Assembly: GCA_002426755.1 (NCBI GenBank)
Contig: DINI01000029.1
Coordinates: forward strand, 41,239 to 67,741
Direction of reading: 5' to 3'
Length of the DNA: 26,503 bases
From: Flavobacteriaceae bacterium UBA5544
GTDB lineage: Bacteria > Bacteroidota > Bacteroidia > Flavobacteriales > Flavobacteriaceae
Position 1 is the stretch's first letter. Each line of letters opens with the position of its first letter. Below the pieces are notes generated by a model. The model saw nothing but the letters and a program-made list of their open reading frames with translations. It searched no databases and was not told where the DNA came from. This document shows positions 7,619 through 15,913 of this stretch, piece after piece. The position numbers and the translations under genes are program-made.

Positions 7619-8659
7619 TTATTTAATATATTCAATCGTTTCAACGGCTGCAATGTTCTTGTTATCAAAAAACCCTTGCTCTTCCATCCATTTATCGCTA
7701 TAAATTTTGCTCATGTAACGCGATCCATGGTCCGGGAAAATAACGACTACTTTATCTGTTACTTTAAATTCACCTTCTTCATTAAGTTGCTTTAACGCTT
7801 GCATGGCAGCTCCACTTGTATAGCCTACAAAAAGTCCTTCAGAACGTGATACTTCTCTTGCGGTGTGTGCACTTTCTTCATCTGTAACTTTTACAAACTT
7901 GTCTATCAAATCAAAATCTGTTGCTGTTGGAATGAGATTTTTACCTAAACCTTCTATTCTATATGGGTAAATTTCTTTTTCGTCAAACTCTTTGGTTTCA
8001 TGAAATTTCTTCAACACAGAACCATAAGCATCTACCCCAATTATCTTGATACTAGGATTTTTTTCTTTTAGAAATTTTGCGGTTCCAGAAATGGTTCCAC
8101 CTGTTCCGCTGCATGCGATTAGATGTGTAATTTCACCTTCCGTTTGTGTCCAAATTTCAGGACCGGTTGTGTTGTAGTGTGCATCAATATTCAATTGATT
8201 GAAATATTGATTGATATAAATTGAACCTTTAACTTCGTCGTGTAGTCTTTTGGCAACTTGATAATAGGACCTTGGGTCGTCTGCACTCACGTGCGCTGGA
8301 CAAACATACACCTTCGCTCCCATTGACTTCAACATATCAATTTTGTCCGCAGATGATTTTGAACTTACCGCCAAAATGCATTCGTAACCTTTGATGATGC
8401 TTACCATCGCAATACTAAAACCCGTGTTACCAGAAGTTGTTTCAATAATGGTGTCGCCTGGTTTAAGAATTCCTTGCCTCTCGGCTTCTTCAATAATATG
8501 TAAGGCTATTCTATCTTTTGATGAATGACCTGGATTGAATCCTTCTACCTTGGCGTAGAATTCCCCTTCAAACCCTGACGTCATTTTGTTTAATTTGATA
8601 AGAGGGGTTTTGCCTATAAGTTGCAAAACGTTATCAAATACCTGAATATTTTCTTTCAT
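7619..8659 (-). CDS. capA: Cystathionine-synthase-like PLP enzyme, likely cysteate synthase (CapA)
   Basis: This 346-residue fold-type II PLP enzyme resembles cystathionine beta-synthase without the C-terminal CBS domains. Seen in it: LIGKTPLIKLN (14-24), Lys48 in NPGHSSKDR (Schiff base), the carboxylate-binding loop ETTSGNTG (73-80), the phosphate-binding GTGGTISG (185-192), and YTSGAA (280-285). The loop around the PLP lysine is PGHSSKDR rather than the usual PGGSVKDR, and ETTSGNTG replaces the usual EPTSGNTG, suggesting a specialised substrate. Published CapA from gliding Bacteroidota is a cystathionine-synthase relative that makes cysteate from O-phosphoserine and sulfite; adjacency to the CapB candidate supports that role. 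A plain cysteine or cystathionine synthase is the alternative. It is transcribed alone, between its own promoter and a strong terminator. Confidence 0.7.
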   Translation of the reverse strand: MKENIQVFDNVLQLIGKTPLIKLNKMTSGFEGEFYAKVEGFNPGHSSKDRIALHIIEEAERQGILKPGDTIIETTSGNTGFSIAMVSIIKGYECILAVSSKSSADKIDMLKSMGAKVYVCPAHVSADDPRSYYQVAKRLHDEVKGSIYINQYFNQLNIDAHYNTTGPEIWTQTEGEITHLIACSGTGGTISGTAKFLKEKNPSIKIIGVDAYGSVLKKFHETKEFDEKEIYPYRIEGLGKNLIPTATDFDLIDKFVKVTDEESAHTAREVSRSEGLFVGYTSGAAMQALKQLNEEGEFKVTDKVVVIFPDHGSRYMSKIYSDKWMEEQGFFDNKNIAAVETIEYIK

Positions 8660-8708
8660 AAATGCTATTTATCAGTTCCAATTTATAAAAATGTAACCTA
8701 AAACCTCG

Positions 8709-8716
8709 CAAAAATA
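8709..8716 (-). promoter_or_regulatory. Predicted -7 promoter element for capA
   Basis: On the minus strand it reads TATTTTTG, matching TAnnTTTG, about 50 bp before the capA ATG. It lies just beyond the stop of the upstream peptidase gene, so capA is probably transcribed independently of ptrB. Confidence 0.5.
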
Positions 8717-8731
8717 CAAGAAATTTTTGAA

Positions 8732-10792
8732 TTACTCATAAATATTCTCCAAGTCTAGTAAAAAGGCGTATTCTTCGGCATCTTCCTTTAGGGCTTCAAA
8801 TCGCCCAGAAGCCCCACCGTGCCCTGCTTTCATATTGGTTTTAAACAACAGCTTATTTGTATCTGTTTTTTTATCTCGAAGTTTTGCCACCCATTTAGCA
8901 GGTTCCCAATATTGCACTTGTGAATCATGCAAGCCTGTGGTGACCAAAATATTAGGATACTCTTGATGCTTTACATTGTCATAGGGTGAGTATGATTTCA
9001 TATAATCATAATAGGTTTTATCGTTAGGATTTCCCCATTCATCATATTCACCAGTAGTCAAAGGAATGCTATCATCCAACATGGTGGTGACCACATCCAC
9101 AAACGGAACGGCTGCAATAACCCCGTTGTAAAGTTCAGGTGCCTCATTAATGACGGCCCCTATCAATAAACCTCCCGCACTTCCACCCAAAGCGTATAAG
9201 TGTTTTGGTGAAGTGTATTTCTGTTCAATCAAAAATTTAGAACATTCTATAAAATCTGTGAAGGTATTTTTCTTTTGGAGCAATTTTCCGTTTTCATACC
9301 AAGGCCTACCGAGATATTCCCCGCCTCTAACGTGTGCAATCGCATAGATAAAACCTCTATCCAACAAACTCAAACGAATACTTGAGAAATAAGGGTCAAT
9401 CGTGTGTCCATAAGAACCATAGGCGTACATCAATACTGGATTGCTTCCATCTTTTTTGATGCCTTTTCTATAGACCATTGACATGGGGATTTTAGTACCA
9501 TCAACTGATGTGGCCCAAATACGTTCCGATTCATAATTATTCTTATCGAACTTTCCTCCCAAAACTTCTTGTTCCTTCAAAACAATCTTCTCTTTCGTTA
9601 CCATATTAAAATCAATGGTCGATGATGGCGTGGTCATGGAATTATAACCATAACGAAGAATGTCAGTATCAAACTCAACATTTGTAATTGTGTAGGCTGT
9701 GTAAGTTTCGTTATCGAAAGGCAAATAATAATCCTCTTTGCCATCCCAACGCATGATTCTTATTAAGTTCAATCCATTCGTACGTTCACTTACCACCAAG
9801 AAATCCTTGAAAATATCGATATCCTCCAACAGGACATCTTCACGATGCGGCAATACTTCTTGCCAATTGGCGATAAAGGTTGTGGCTTCATGCGTTTTCA
9901 TGAGTTTAAAATTAACAGCATCGTCCGCATTCGTCACAATATAAAATTGATTGTCATAGTGCGAAATGCTGTATTCCAAACCTCTAATGCGCTCCTGAAA
10001 TACTTTGAATTCTTCATCCGGAGTGTCCGCATTCAAAATATGATATTCATTGGTAAGCGTGCTGTAACAAGCGATTATCAGATATTTTTTTGATTTGGAT
10101 TTATAAATGGCCACTCCAAATGTATCATCTTCCTCATGAAAAATGGCTTTGTCCTTTCTTGAAGAGGTTCCAAGTTTGTGCTTGTAAATTTTATCGGAAC
10201 GCAGCGTTTTTAAATCCTTTTTTGTGTAAAACAAAGTTTTGTTGTCATTGGCCCAAGTGGCAGAGCCCGTTGTGTTCTTGATGGCATCCGAAAACACCTC
10301 GCCTGTCATCAAACTTTTGATTTGCAGTGTGTAATTACGTCTTCCTGTTAAATCAATTCCAAAGGAAATCATAGTGTTGTCTGGGCTGACACTCAATCCA
10401 ACCAATTTGAAATACGAATGACCTTCAGCCATTTTATTGCAATCGAATAACAATTCATCAGGGTTATCCAAGGTTTCCTTTCGCCTTAAATAAATTGGAT
10501 AATCTTTCCCTGTTTCATATTTCACGATGTACCAATACCCATTGTATTTGTATGGGACAGACTCATCATCCTCTTTGATACGAGCTTTCATTTCCTCAAA
10601 CAATGACGTTTCGAAAGCCTTTTGTTTTGAAGTCATTTTATCGTAATACGAATTTTCGGCTTTTAAATACTTGATAACCTCTTTGTCCTTTCTATCATTC
10701 AACCAAAAATAATCGTCAATCCTGACATCGTCGTGGATTTTTAATTCTTTCGGTATTTTTTTAGCCTTTGGTGGCTGAATTTCCTTTGCCAT
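8732..10792 (-). CDS. ptrB: Oligopeptidase B / protease II-like S9 serine peptidase
   Basis: This 686-residue protein is the usual length for oligopeptidase B and has no signal peptide, so it should be cytoplasmic. Residues ~1-75 form the short N-terminal lead (PPKAKKIPKELKIHDDVRIDDYFWLND is diagnostic of the family), ~75-400 the beta-propeller that restricts entry to oligopeptides, and ~410-686 the alpha/beta hydrolase. The catalytic triad is visible: Ser538 in GGSAGG, Asp623 in TTGLHDSQV, His658 in KAGHGG. YGSYGHTIDPYFS and VRGGEYLGRPWYENGK precede it as in other members. The enzyme cleaves small peptides after basic residues; specificity here is inferred from the family. Divergent from ybaB with promoters for both in the 132-bp gap. 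Confidence 0.88.
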   Translation of the reverse strand: MAKEIQPPKAKKIPKELKIHDDVRIDDYFWLNDRKDKEVIKYLKAENSYYDKMTSKQKAFETSLFEEMKARIKEDDESVPYKYNGYWYIVKYETGKDYPIYLRRKETLDNPDELLFDCNKMAEGHSYFKLVGLSVSPDNTMISFGIDLTGRRNYTLQIKSLMTGEVFSDAIKNTTGSATWANDNKTLFYTKKDLKTLRSDKIYKHKLGTSSRKDKAIFHEEDDTFGVAIYKSKSKKYLIIACYSTLTNEYHILNADTPDEEFKVFQERIRGLEYSISHYDNQFYIVTNADDAVNFKLMKTHEATTFIANWQEVLPHREDVLLEDIDIFKDFLVVSERTNGLNLIRIMRWDGKEDYYLPFDNETYTAYTITNVEFDTDILRYGYNSMTTPSSTIDFNMVTKEKIVLKEQEVLGGKFDKNNYESERIWATSVDGTKIPMSMVYRKGIKKDGSNPVLMYAYGSYGHTIDPYFSSIRLSLLDRGFIYAIAHVRGGEYLGRPWYENGKLLQKKNTFTDFIECSKFLIEQKYTSPKHLYALGGSAGGLLIGAVINEAPELYNGVIAAVPFVDVVTTMLDDSIPLTTGEYDEWGNPNDKTYYDYMKSYSPYDNVKHQEYPNILVTTGLHDSQVQYWEPAKWVAKLRDKKTDTNKLLFKTNMKAGHGGASGRFEALKEDAEEYAFLLDLENIYE

Positions 10793-10817
10793 TGAAACGT
10801 CATTTTTAAGCGGATTG

Positions 10818-10825
10818 CAAAAATA
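10818..10825 (-). promoter_or_regulatory. Predicted -7 promoter element for ptrB
   Basis: On the minus strand it reads TATTTTTG, matching TAnnTTTG, 26 bp before the ptrB ATG. No clear -33 element. Confidence 0.45.
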
Positions 10826-10891
10826 AGGTTTTAATTAGAATAAAGATGAGAGAGAAATAAACAAAGGAGTGTTCGTCTTTCAAACTTTTAT

Positions 10892-10899
10892 TAAATTCG
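10892..10899 (+). promoter_or_regulatory. Possible -7 promoter element for ybaB
   Basis: TAAATTCG is one base off the TAnnTTTG consensus and lies 26 bp before the ybaB ATG. A TTCG at about 10872-10875 could serve as a weak -33 element. Weaker than the other promoter calls. Confidence 0.3.
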
Positions 10900-10924
10900 C
10901 AGCTTAAATTTAAAACAGAAAATT

Positions 10925-11248
10925 ATGTTCGGAGATATGATGGGAATGATGGGAAAACTTAAAGAAACCCAGAAAAAAGTTGAAGAAACAAAACAACGCT
11001 TGAACCATGTTGTGGTGGATGAAAAAAGTTCAGATGGAAAATTGAAAGTGACCATAACTGCCAATAGAGCCATCAAATCAATTTCTATTGATGATGAATT
11101 GCTTCAGGATAAAGAGATGCTTGAAGATTATCTGATTCTCACTATCAACAAAGCAATCGAAAAAGCAACCAATGTGAATGAATCAGAAATAGCTGCTGTT
11201 GCAAAAGAAGGTATTCCGAATATTCCTGGGCTGGATATGTTTAAATAA
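10925..11248 (+). CDS. ybaB: YbaB/EbfC family nucleoid-associated DNA-binding protein
   Basis: This 107-residue protein matches the family in length and pattern: a Met/Gly-rich start (MFGDMMGMMGKLKETQKKVEET), a long amphipathic helix, the central beta strands (GKLKVTITANRAIKSISIDDELL), a second helix (LEDYLILTINKAIEKATNV), and a C-terminal IPGLDMFK tail. The family forms tweezer-like dimers that bind DNA and associate with the nucleoid. In many bacteria it sits beside dnaX and recR; here it stands alone between ptrB and ltaE, which is common in Bacteroidota as far as I recall. Its stop lies only 12 bp from the converging ltaE stop. Confidence 0.92.
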   Translation: MFGDMMGMMGKLKETQKKVEETKQRLNHVVVDEKSSDGKLKVTITANRAIKSISIDDELLQDKEMLEDYLILTINKAIEKATNVNESEIAAVAKEGIPNIPGLDMFK

Positions 11249-11260
11249 AAATTTGCTTTT

Positions 11261-12280
11261 TTAAACTTTTAAGTTTTTTAATGCACTCAAAAAATAGTCA
11301 TGCATCTCATTGGTATAATCCAAATGTGTGACGATTCGGAGCTTTCCGCCTCCCATACCTATGATATGGATGTTTTTATCGTGAAGTGATTTTAGAAATG
11401 CTTTTTCGTTAACGTCTTTATTCAATTCAAAAATGATGATGTTGGTTTCGATAGGTTCCACTTTGTTGATAAAGGATAATTGTTGTAACACTTCTCCTAT
11501 TTCTTGTGCTTTTTGATGGTCATCTTTTAAACGATTGATGTTGTTGTCCAAAGCATACAATCCAGCAGCGGCCAAAAAACCTATTTGACGCATATTGCCA
11601 CCAAACACCTTTCTATATCGAATGGAATCTTTCATAAGGTTTTCATCACCAATCAGAACAGAACCTACAGGACATCCCAAACCTTTACTCAAACACACCG
11701 AAATGCTATCAAAAATCGCATACTGTTTTGTTGATTCATCGTTTGCAACCAAAGCATTCCAAAGACGCGCACCATCCAAATGAAACCCTAGTTGGTTATC
11801 ATCACATACGCTTCTGATTTTTTTAATTTCCTCAAAATCCCAGCAGGCTCCACCACCTTTGTTTGTCGTGTTTTCGACTTCAACCAAACTTGTTTTACTA
11901 TAATAAAATTCACTTGGATTAATGGCTTCCAACACTTGTTCTGCTTTGAACATACCGCGATGACCATCAATCAATCTACAAGAAACACCACTATTGAAGG
12001 ACGCTCCACCTGCTTCGTAGTTATAGATATGGGCATATTTGTCACAAATAATTTGTTCTCCAGGTTGTGTGTGCAGTTTGATAGCCGTTTGATTGGCCAT
12101 ACTCCCCGAAGGGAAAAACAAAGCCCTTGGTTTTCCAAACATATTTGCCAACCGTTCTTCAAGTTCGTTGACGGTTGGGTCTTCCTTAAACACATCATCG
12201 CCCACTTTGGCGCTCATCATGGCTTCCAACATTTGTTTTGATGGCTTTGTTACGGTATCGCTTCTTAAATCTATCGTCAT
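11261..12280 (-). CDS. ltaE: Low-specificity L-threonine aldolase
   Basis: This 339-residue PLP enzyme cleaves L-threonine or L-allo-threonine to glycine and acetaldehyde. Diagnostic features: DLRSDTVTKPSKQMLEAM at the N-terminus, FFPSGSMANQTA (55-66), the PLP-stacking His84 in KYAHIYNYE, HLDGARLWNA (167-176) with the PLP-binding Asp169, and Lys199 in SVCLSKGLGCPVGS. His84 and Lys199 lie within two residues of the corresponding positions in E. coli LtaE (about 83 and 197). The start lies 5 bp after the stop of the metalloprotease, so the two are very likely cotranscribed and possibly translationally coupled; no functional link is obvious. Confidence 0.92.
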   Translation of the reverse strand: MTIDLRSDTVTKPSKQMLEAMMSAKVGDDVFKEDPTVNELEERLANMFGKPRALFFPSGSMANQTAIKLHTQPGEQIICDKYAHIYNYEAGGASFNSGVSCRLIDGHRGMFKAEQVLEAINPSEFYYSKTSLVEVENTTNKGGGACWDFEEIKKIRSVCDDNQLGFHLDGARLWNALVANDESTKQYAIFDSISVCLSKGLGCPVGSVLIGDENLMKDSIRYRKVFGGNMRQIGFLAAAGLYALDNNINRLKDDHQKAQEIGEVLQQLSFINKVEPIETNIIIFELNKDVNEKAFLKSLHDKNIHIIGMGGGKLRIVTHLDYTNEMHDYFLSALKNLKV

Positions 12281-12285
12281 GTATT

Positions 12286-14697
12286 TTAATTTGGGTTATA
12301 ATTGCAACTATCTGAACCAATTGGAGAACCATCCGGTATCTTTATTGCGGTTTCAAGTTTAAACTCTTCAGGATGTTCTTTGAACTCATTGATAAGTCTC
12401 GCATATTGCGAAGCGTACAAAACTTTTGTCCTTCTTTGATTAACCAATTCCGAAATTTGTTCCAAAGCATCATTTGCCAAAGCATTTACTTGCAAAAATG
12501 CATTGTCATTCACAGTCAGGTTCATAATGTATTTTAAAACATTGCTATTAATCATTTGTTGAACTTCATTTAAATAAGCATCTTCATAATTCATTTTAAA
12601 AGAATGGTCTATTAGGTTTTCAAACACATTATCAAGGCCAATTTGATTAGAATCCAAGCTTTTTTGCTGTATCAGCCTATTGGCACGTTGTGGGTGCAAT
12701 AATAATCCTAAAGTCAAATCACTCGCAGTTGACGCCGCGCTTAAAGCATCAAATGCGACACCTGTCTTACTAGAAAATGATTCTCTTGTTCTATCATAAT
12801 CGAATGCACGAGGTGGAAATAAATCCAGTTTATCTTTGGGAATGGCTAATGTTTCGGCTGATAGGGTTCTTAAGAGTGAATTGAGTGCTTCTTTTTGTAC
12901 ATTCGCATCAACAGGTTTCACAATCAACTGACCATCACCTTTAACGGCATAGTTATAATCCAATCCTCCAACAATTTTTGAGGTGGCTTCAGTTTGGTAT
13001 CGATGAAAGAAATACAGAGGGACAAACACATCCTCCAAAACAGAATACGGTTCATTTGTACGAATGTTATCTTTTGAGAAATTCGAAATTGCCTGTTGTC
13101 TAACTTGTAAAACATTTTCCAATTCTGCAGAAGCAATGTTACCATTGTCCCAAAGATGTGCATAGGCGTGTGCTCCACCCTCTGCACGCGCATCCGAATC
13201 TGAAATGAAACGCAAACCTTTGTTTTTAGCTTCATTTAAAATAGAATTCAAGGTTTGCTTTTCATCAAGGTTTTTATCGAATTCTGAATAACTGTAAGCA
13301 ACAGTGACTTTATCCCAAATGCCTATTCCTGTGGCATAGGCATTATTAAGACTGATTTCTCCATCGATCAATTCCACTTGTGGATGCGGATAATCCATCA
13401 CAGAAGCTCTGTTAGTTATACTTGCGGCAAAATTATGGGCAAAACCAATGGTATGACCAACTTCATGAGCACTCAACTGACGAATTCTGGCCAGAGCCAT
13501 ATCTAACATTTGTTTATAATTATCGTCACGCTCGGCGAAAGGCTTATTCAATAATGCTTGGGCAATCAAAAAGTCCTGACGGATTCTCAAACTCCCGAGA
13601 CTGACATGCCCTTTAATGATTTCTCCTGTTCTTGGGTCAATTACGCTGCCACCATAACTCCACCCTCTTGTAGATCGATGTACCCATTGGATGACATTAT
13701 AGCGACAATCCATTGGGTCGGCATCATCTGGCAACATTTTGACTTGAAATGCGTCTTTAAAGCCGATGGATTCATAAGCTTCATTCCACCAACCCGCTCC
13801 TTCCAACAGTGCTGAACGGATTGGTTCTGGTGTTCCTGGGTCCAAATAATAGATGATGGGATCAACTGCTTCGCTCATTTCCAATTCTGGATTTTGCTTT
13901 TCCAAACGATGACGAATGATATATCGTTTGGTGATTGGTTCTTGAATTGGCGTTGCATAATCCATATAAGAAATGGAAATGGCTCCACTTCTTGGGTCAA
14001 ATTCACGTTTTTTATATTTGTTATCAGGCAACTCTATAAACGAATGATGTTGAATTACACTAACCAAAGAAGATGTAGGTGTGACACTTCTTATATTTCT
14101 TCCTTTAGCCTCTCCATCAAAGGTTAACAAAGCTTCAAATTCCACGTTTTTTGGAAAAGCTTTGGTGCGCTCCATGGATAAAGCGCTTTTTGTCAAATCC
14201 AACTTGTAAACACCTTCATTTTGGGATTTTAATCGATTTGCTACCTCATGTGTGTCCTGCATCAAAAAAGGAGTGAAATCAATAATATATTTACCTTCCT
14301 TTTCTTCTTCTATCTTAAAACCAAAAAGAACGGATTTTGCAAAGGCCTGTTCGACACTTTTTTTCTCTAAAATGTTATCTGTAATTGCTCTATAGTTTTG
14401 ATTTGGCTGAATCAACAGCAGCTTATTTCCTGCTTTTACAAATTTCACCAGGCGTTCAGAACCTAGCTGCCCTCTATCCAATCCAATGTCGTTAGATCCG
14501 ACACCACTCGCCAAGGAACTTACATATAAAAAGTCATCATCAAGCTTATCTACTTCTAAATAAATTTTGTCTTGTGACTCTTCATAAAAAAAATTGAAAT
14601 AGCCTTTAAATTCTTTTACCTTTTTGTCTTTTAAAGCTTGTGAAAATGAATTAGTTAAAAAGATGAATAAAATGAGGGAGGTAATTATTTTTTTCAT
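12286..14697 (-). CDS. Secreted zinc-dependent metalloprotease, metzincin-type (DUF5117/DUF4953-like)
   Basis: This 803-residue protein starts with a signal peptide (MKKIITSLILFIFLTNSFSQ), so it is exported. Residues 411-421 read HEVGHTIGFAH, the extended HExxHxxGxxH zinc site of metzincins, and Met434 in SVMDY supplies the Met-turn. Before it, about residues 30-260 hold a region of beta strands (DFLYVSSLASGVGSNDIGLDRGQLG) that I recall from the large Bacteroidota proteins annotated as zinc-dependent metalloproteases with DUF5117/5118. After it lies a helical region of about 350 residues. An AGWWNEAYESIGFKDAFQV stretch at about 301-319 is also typical. No Por-type C-terminal sorting domain was seen, so it is probably periplasmic or outer-membrane associated. 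Substrate unknown. First gene of the pair with ltaE; no perfect -7 element was found before it, only TAATCTTG on the minus strand near 14751-14758. Confidence 0.85.
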   Translation of the reverse strand: MKKIITSLILFIFLTNSFSQALKDKKVKEFKGYFNFFYEESQDKIYLEVDKLDDDFLYVSSLASGVGSNDIGLDRGQLGSERLVKFVKAGNKLLLIQPNQNYRAITDNILEKKSVEQAFAKSVLFGFKIEEEKEGKYIIDFTPFLMQDTHEVANRLKSQNEGVYKLDLTKSALSMERTKAFPKNVEFEALLTFDGEAKGRNIRSVTPTSSLVSVIQHHSFIELPDNKYKKREFDPRSGAISISYMDYATPIQEPITKRYIIRHRLEKQNPELEMSEAVDPIIYYLDPGTPEPIRSALLEGAGWWNEAYESIGFKDAFQVKMLPDDADPMDCRYNVIQWVHRSTRGWSYGGSVIDPRTGEIIKGHVSLGSLRIRQDFLIAQALLNKPFAERDDNYKQMLDMALARIRQLSAHEVGHTIGFAHNFAASITNRASVMDYPHPQVELIDGEISLNNAYATGIGIWDKVTVAYSYSEFDKNLDEKQTLNSILNEAKNKGLRFISDSDARAEGGAHAYAHLWDNGNIASAELENVLQVRQQAISNFSKDNIRTNEPYSVLEDVFVPLYFFHRYQTEATSKIVGGLDYNYAVKGDGQLIVKPVDANVQKEALNSLLRTLSAETLAIPKDKLDLFPPRAFDYDRTRESFSSKTGVAFDALSAASTASDLTLGLLLHPQRANRLIQQKSLDSNQIGLDNVFENLIDHSFKMNYEDAYLNEVQQMINSNVLKYIMNLTVNDNAFLQVNALANDALEQISELVNQRRTKVLYASQYARLINEFKEHPEEFKLETAIKIPDGSPIGSDSCNYNPN

Positions 14698-14776
14698 AAT
14701 GAATAATTAGTTTATAAATCTACATAAATTATCTCAAAATAATTATTGCAAGATTAGTTTAAGACTGGTTATATAA

Positions 14777-14784
14777 TATCTTTG
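14777..14784 (+). promoter_or_regulatory. Predicted -7 promoter element for prfB
   Basis: TATCTTTG matches TAnnTTTG and lies 18 bp before the prfB ATG. It supports the upstream ATG at 14803 as the true start of the frameshifted gene. Confidence 0.5.
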
Positions 14785-14802
14785 TCAAAAATTAATAATT
14801 AT

Positions 14803-15913
14803 ATGACTACTTCAGATCAGATTAAGGATCTTATAGAACGCCTCGGTGCCTTGAGGCGGTATCTTTGACGTTGATGCCAAAATCATTGAAATAAGAAACG
14901 AGGAAGAAAAAACCTTTGACCCAAATTTTTGGAATGATTCCAAAGCTGCAGAGTTGGTAATGAAATCACTCCGCGAGAAAAAAAGTTGGGTTGACGATTA
15001 CAATACTGCCAAAACCCTCGTCGAAGAACTTGAAGTATTTCAGGAATTTTATAAAGCTGGAGACATTTCTGTGGACGAAATGGATGCACAGTATGATAAA
15101 TCTGTGGAGCAAATCGAGAAGCTCGAATTCAAGAATATGTTGTCGGATGAAGGTGACAGTTTAAGTGCCGTTTTGCAAATTACCGCTGGCGCTGGTGGTA
15201 CAGAATCCTGTGATTGGGCAAGCATGCTGATGCGAATGTATCTCATGTATGCAGAAAAAAGCGGATTTAAGGTCAAAGAACTCAACTACCAAGAAGGTGA
15301 TGTTGCCGGAATCAAAACCGTCACATTTGAGATTGAAGGCGATTTTGCCTTTGGATGGCTCAAAGGTGAAAATGGTGTGCATCGATTGGTACGTATCTCT
15401 CCGTTTGACAGTAATGCAAAACGGCATACAAGCTTTGTTTCTGTATACGTTTATCCTTTGGTGGATGACACTATCGAAATTGAAGTGAATCCTGCAGATA
15501 TAGAGATTACAACCGCACGCTCTAGTGGTGCAGGTGGGCAGAATGTCAACAAGGTAGAGACCAAAGTCCAGTTATTTCACAAGCCTACTGGAATTCAGAT
15601 TTCTTGTTCAGAAACCCGTTCGCAGCACGACAACAGAGCCAGAGCCTTGCAAATGTTGAAATCGCAATTGTATGAAATTGAGCTTCAAAAGCAATTGGCA
15701 CAACGTGAAGATATTGAAGCAGGAAAAATGAAAATTGAATGGGGAAGCCAAATCCGTAACTATGTGATGCATCCATACAAATTGGTAAAAGATGTCAGAA
15801 CAGGACATGAAACAGGCAACGTAGATGCCGTTATGGATGGTAATATTGATGAGTTTTTGAAAGCCTATTTGATGATGATGGGGCAAAAAGAAGAAAACAC
15901 AAATGAGTTATAA
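14803..15913 (+). CDS. prfB: Peptide chain release factor 2, expressed by programmed +1 frameshift
   Basis: RF2 recognises UGA and UAA stop codons and releases the finished peptide. A first frame from ATG 14803 gives 21 residues (MTTSDQIKDLIERLGALRRY, then Leu) and ends at TGA 14866-14868; the +1 frame from GAC 14867 continues without stop to 15913, giving 369 residues in all, as expected for RF2. The downstream frame holds GAGGTESCDWASML (about 127-140), the peptidyl-transferase GGQ loop in RSSGAGGQNVNKVETKV, and QISCSETRSQHDNRARA. The anticodon-like tripeptide is not SPF in its exact usual setting but ISPFDSNAKRHTSF is present, as in RF2. A naive start at 14954 would lose about 50 N-terminal residues. 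The gene overlaps the HAD gene by 11 bp. Confidence 0.95.
14854..14869 (+). promoter_or_regulatory. prfB: RF2 programmed +1 frameshift site with internal Shine-Dalgarno-like element
   Basis: The site reads AGG CGG TAT CTT TGA C. It has the slippery CTT, the in-frame TGA followed by C (a poor termination context), and a purine-rich AGGCGG three bases upstream of CTT, the same spacing as in E. coli (AGG GGG TAT CTT TGA C). When RF2 is scarce the ribosome pauses at TGA and slips +1 to GAC, completing RF2, which makes the gene autoregulated. Confidence 0.93.

Noticed and set aside
11249..11290. Terminator between ybaB and ltaE
   Set aside because: Only AAACTT/AAGTTT with almost no loop is present; too weak to call although convergent genes need a stop.
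11792..12241. 149-codon plus-strand open frame antisense to ltaE
   Set aside because: It is a shadow of the threonine aldolase, whose catalytic residues are all in place; the antisense translation has no family features.
14954..15913. prfB as a 319-residue gene starting at 14954
   Set aside because: The upstream frame with CTT TGA C and the missing RF2 N-terminus show the real start is 14803.
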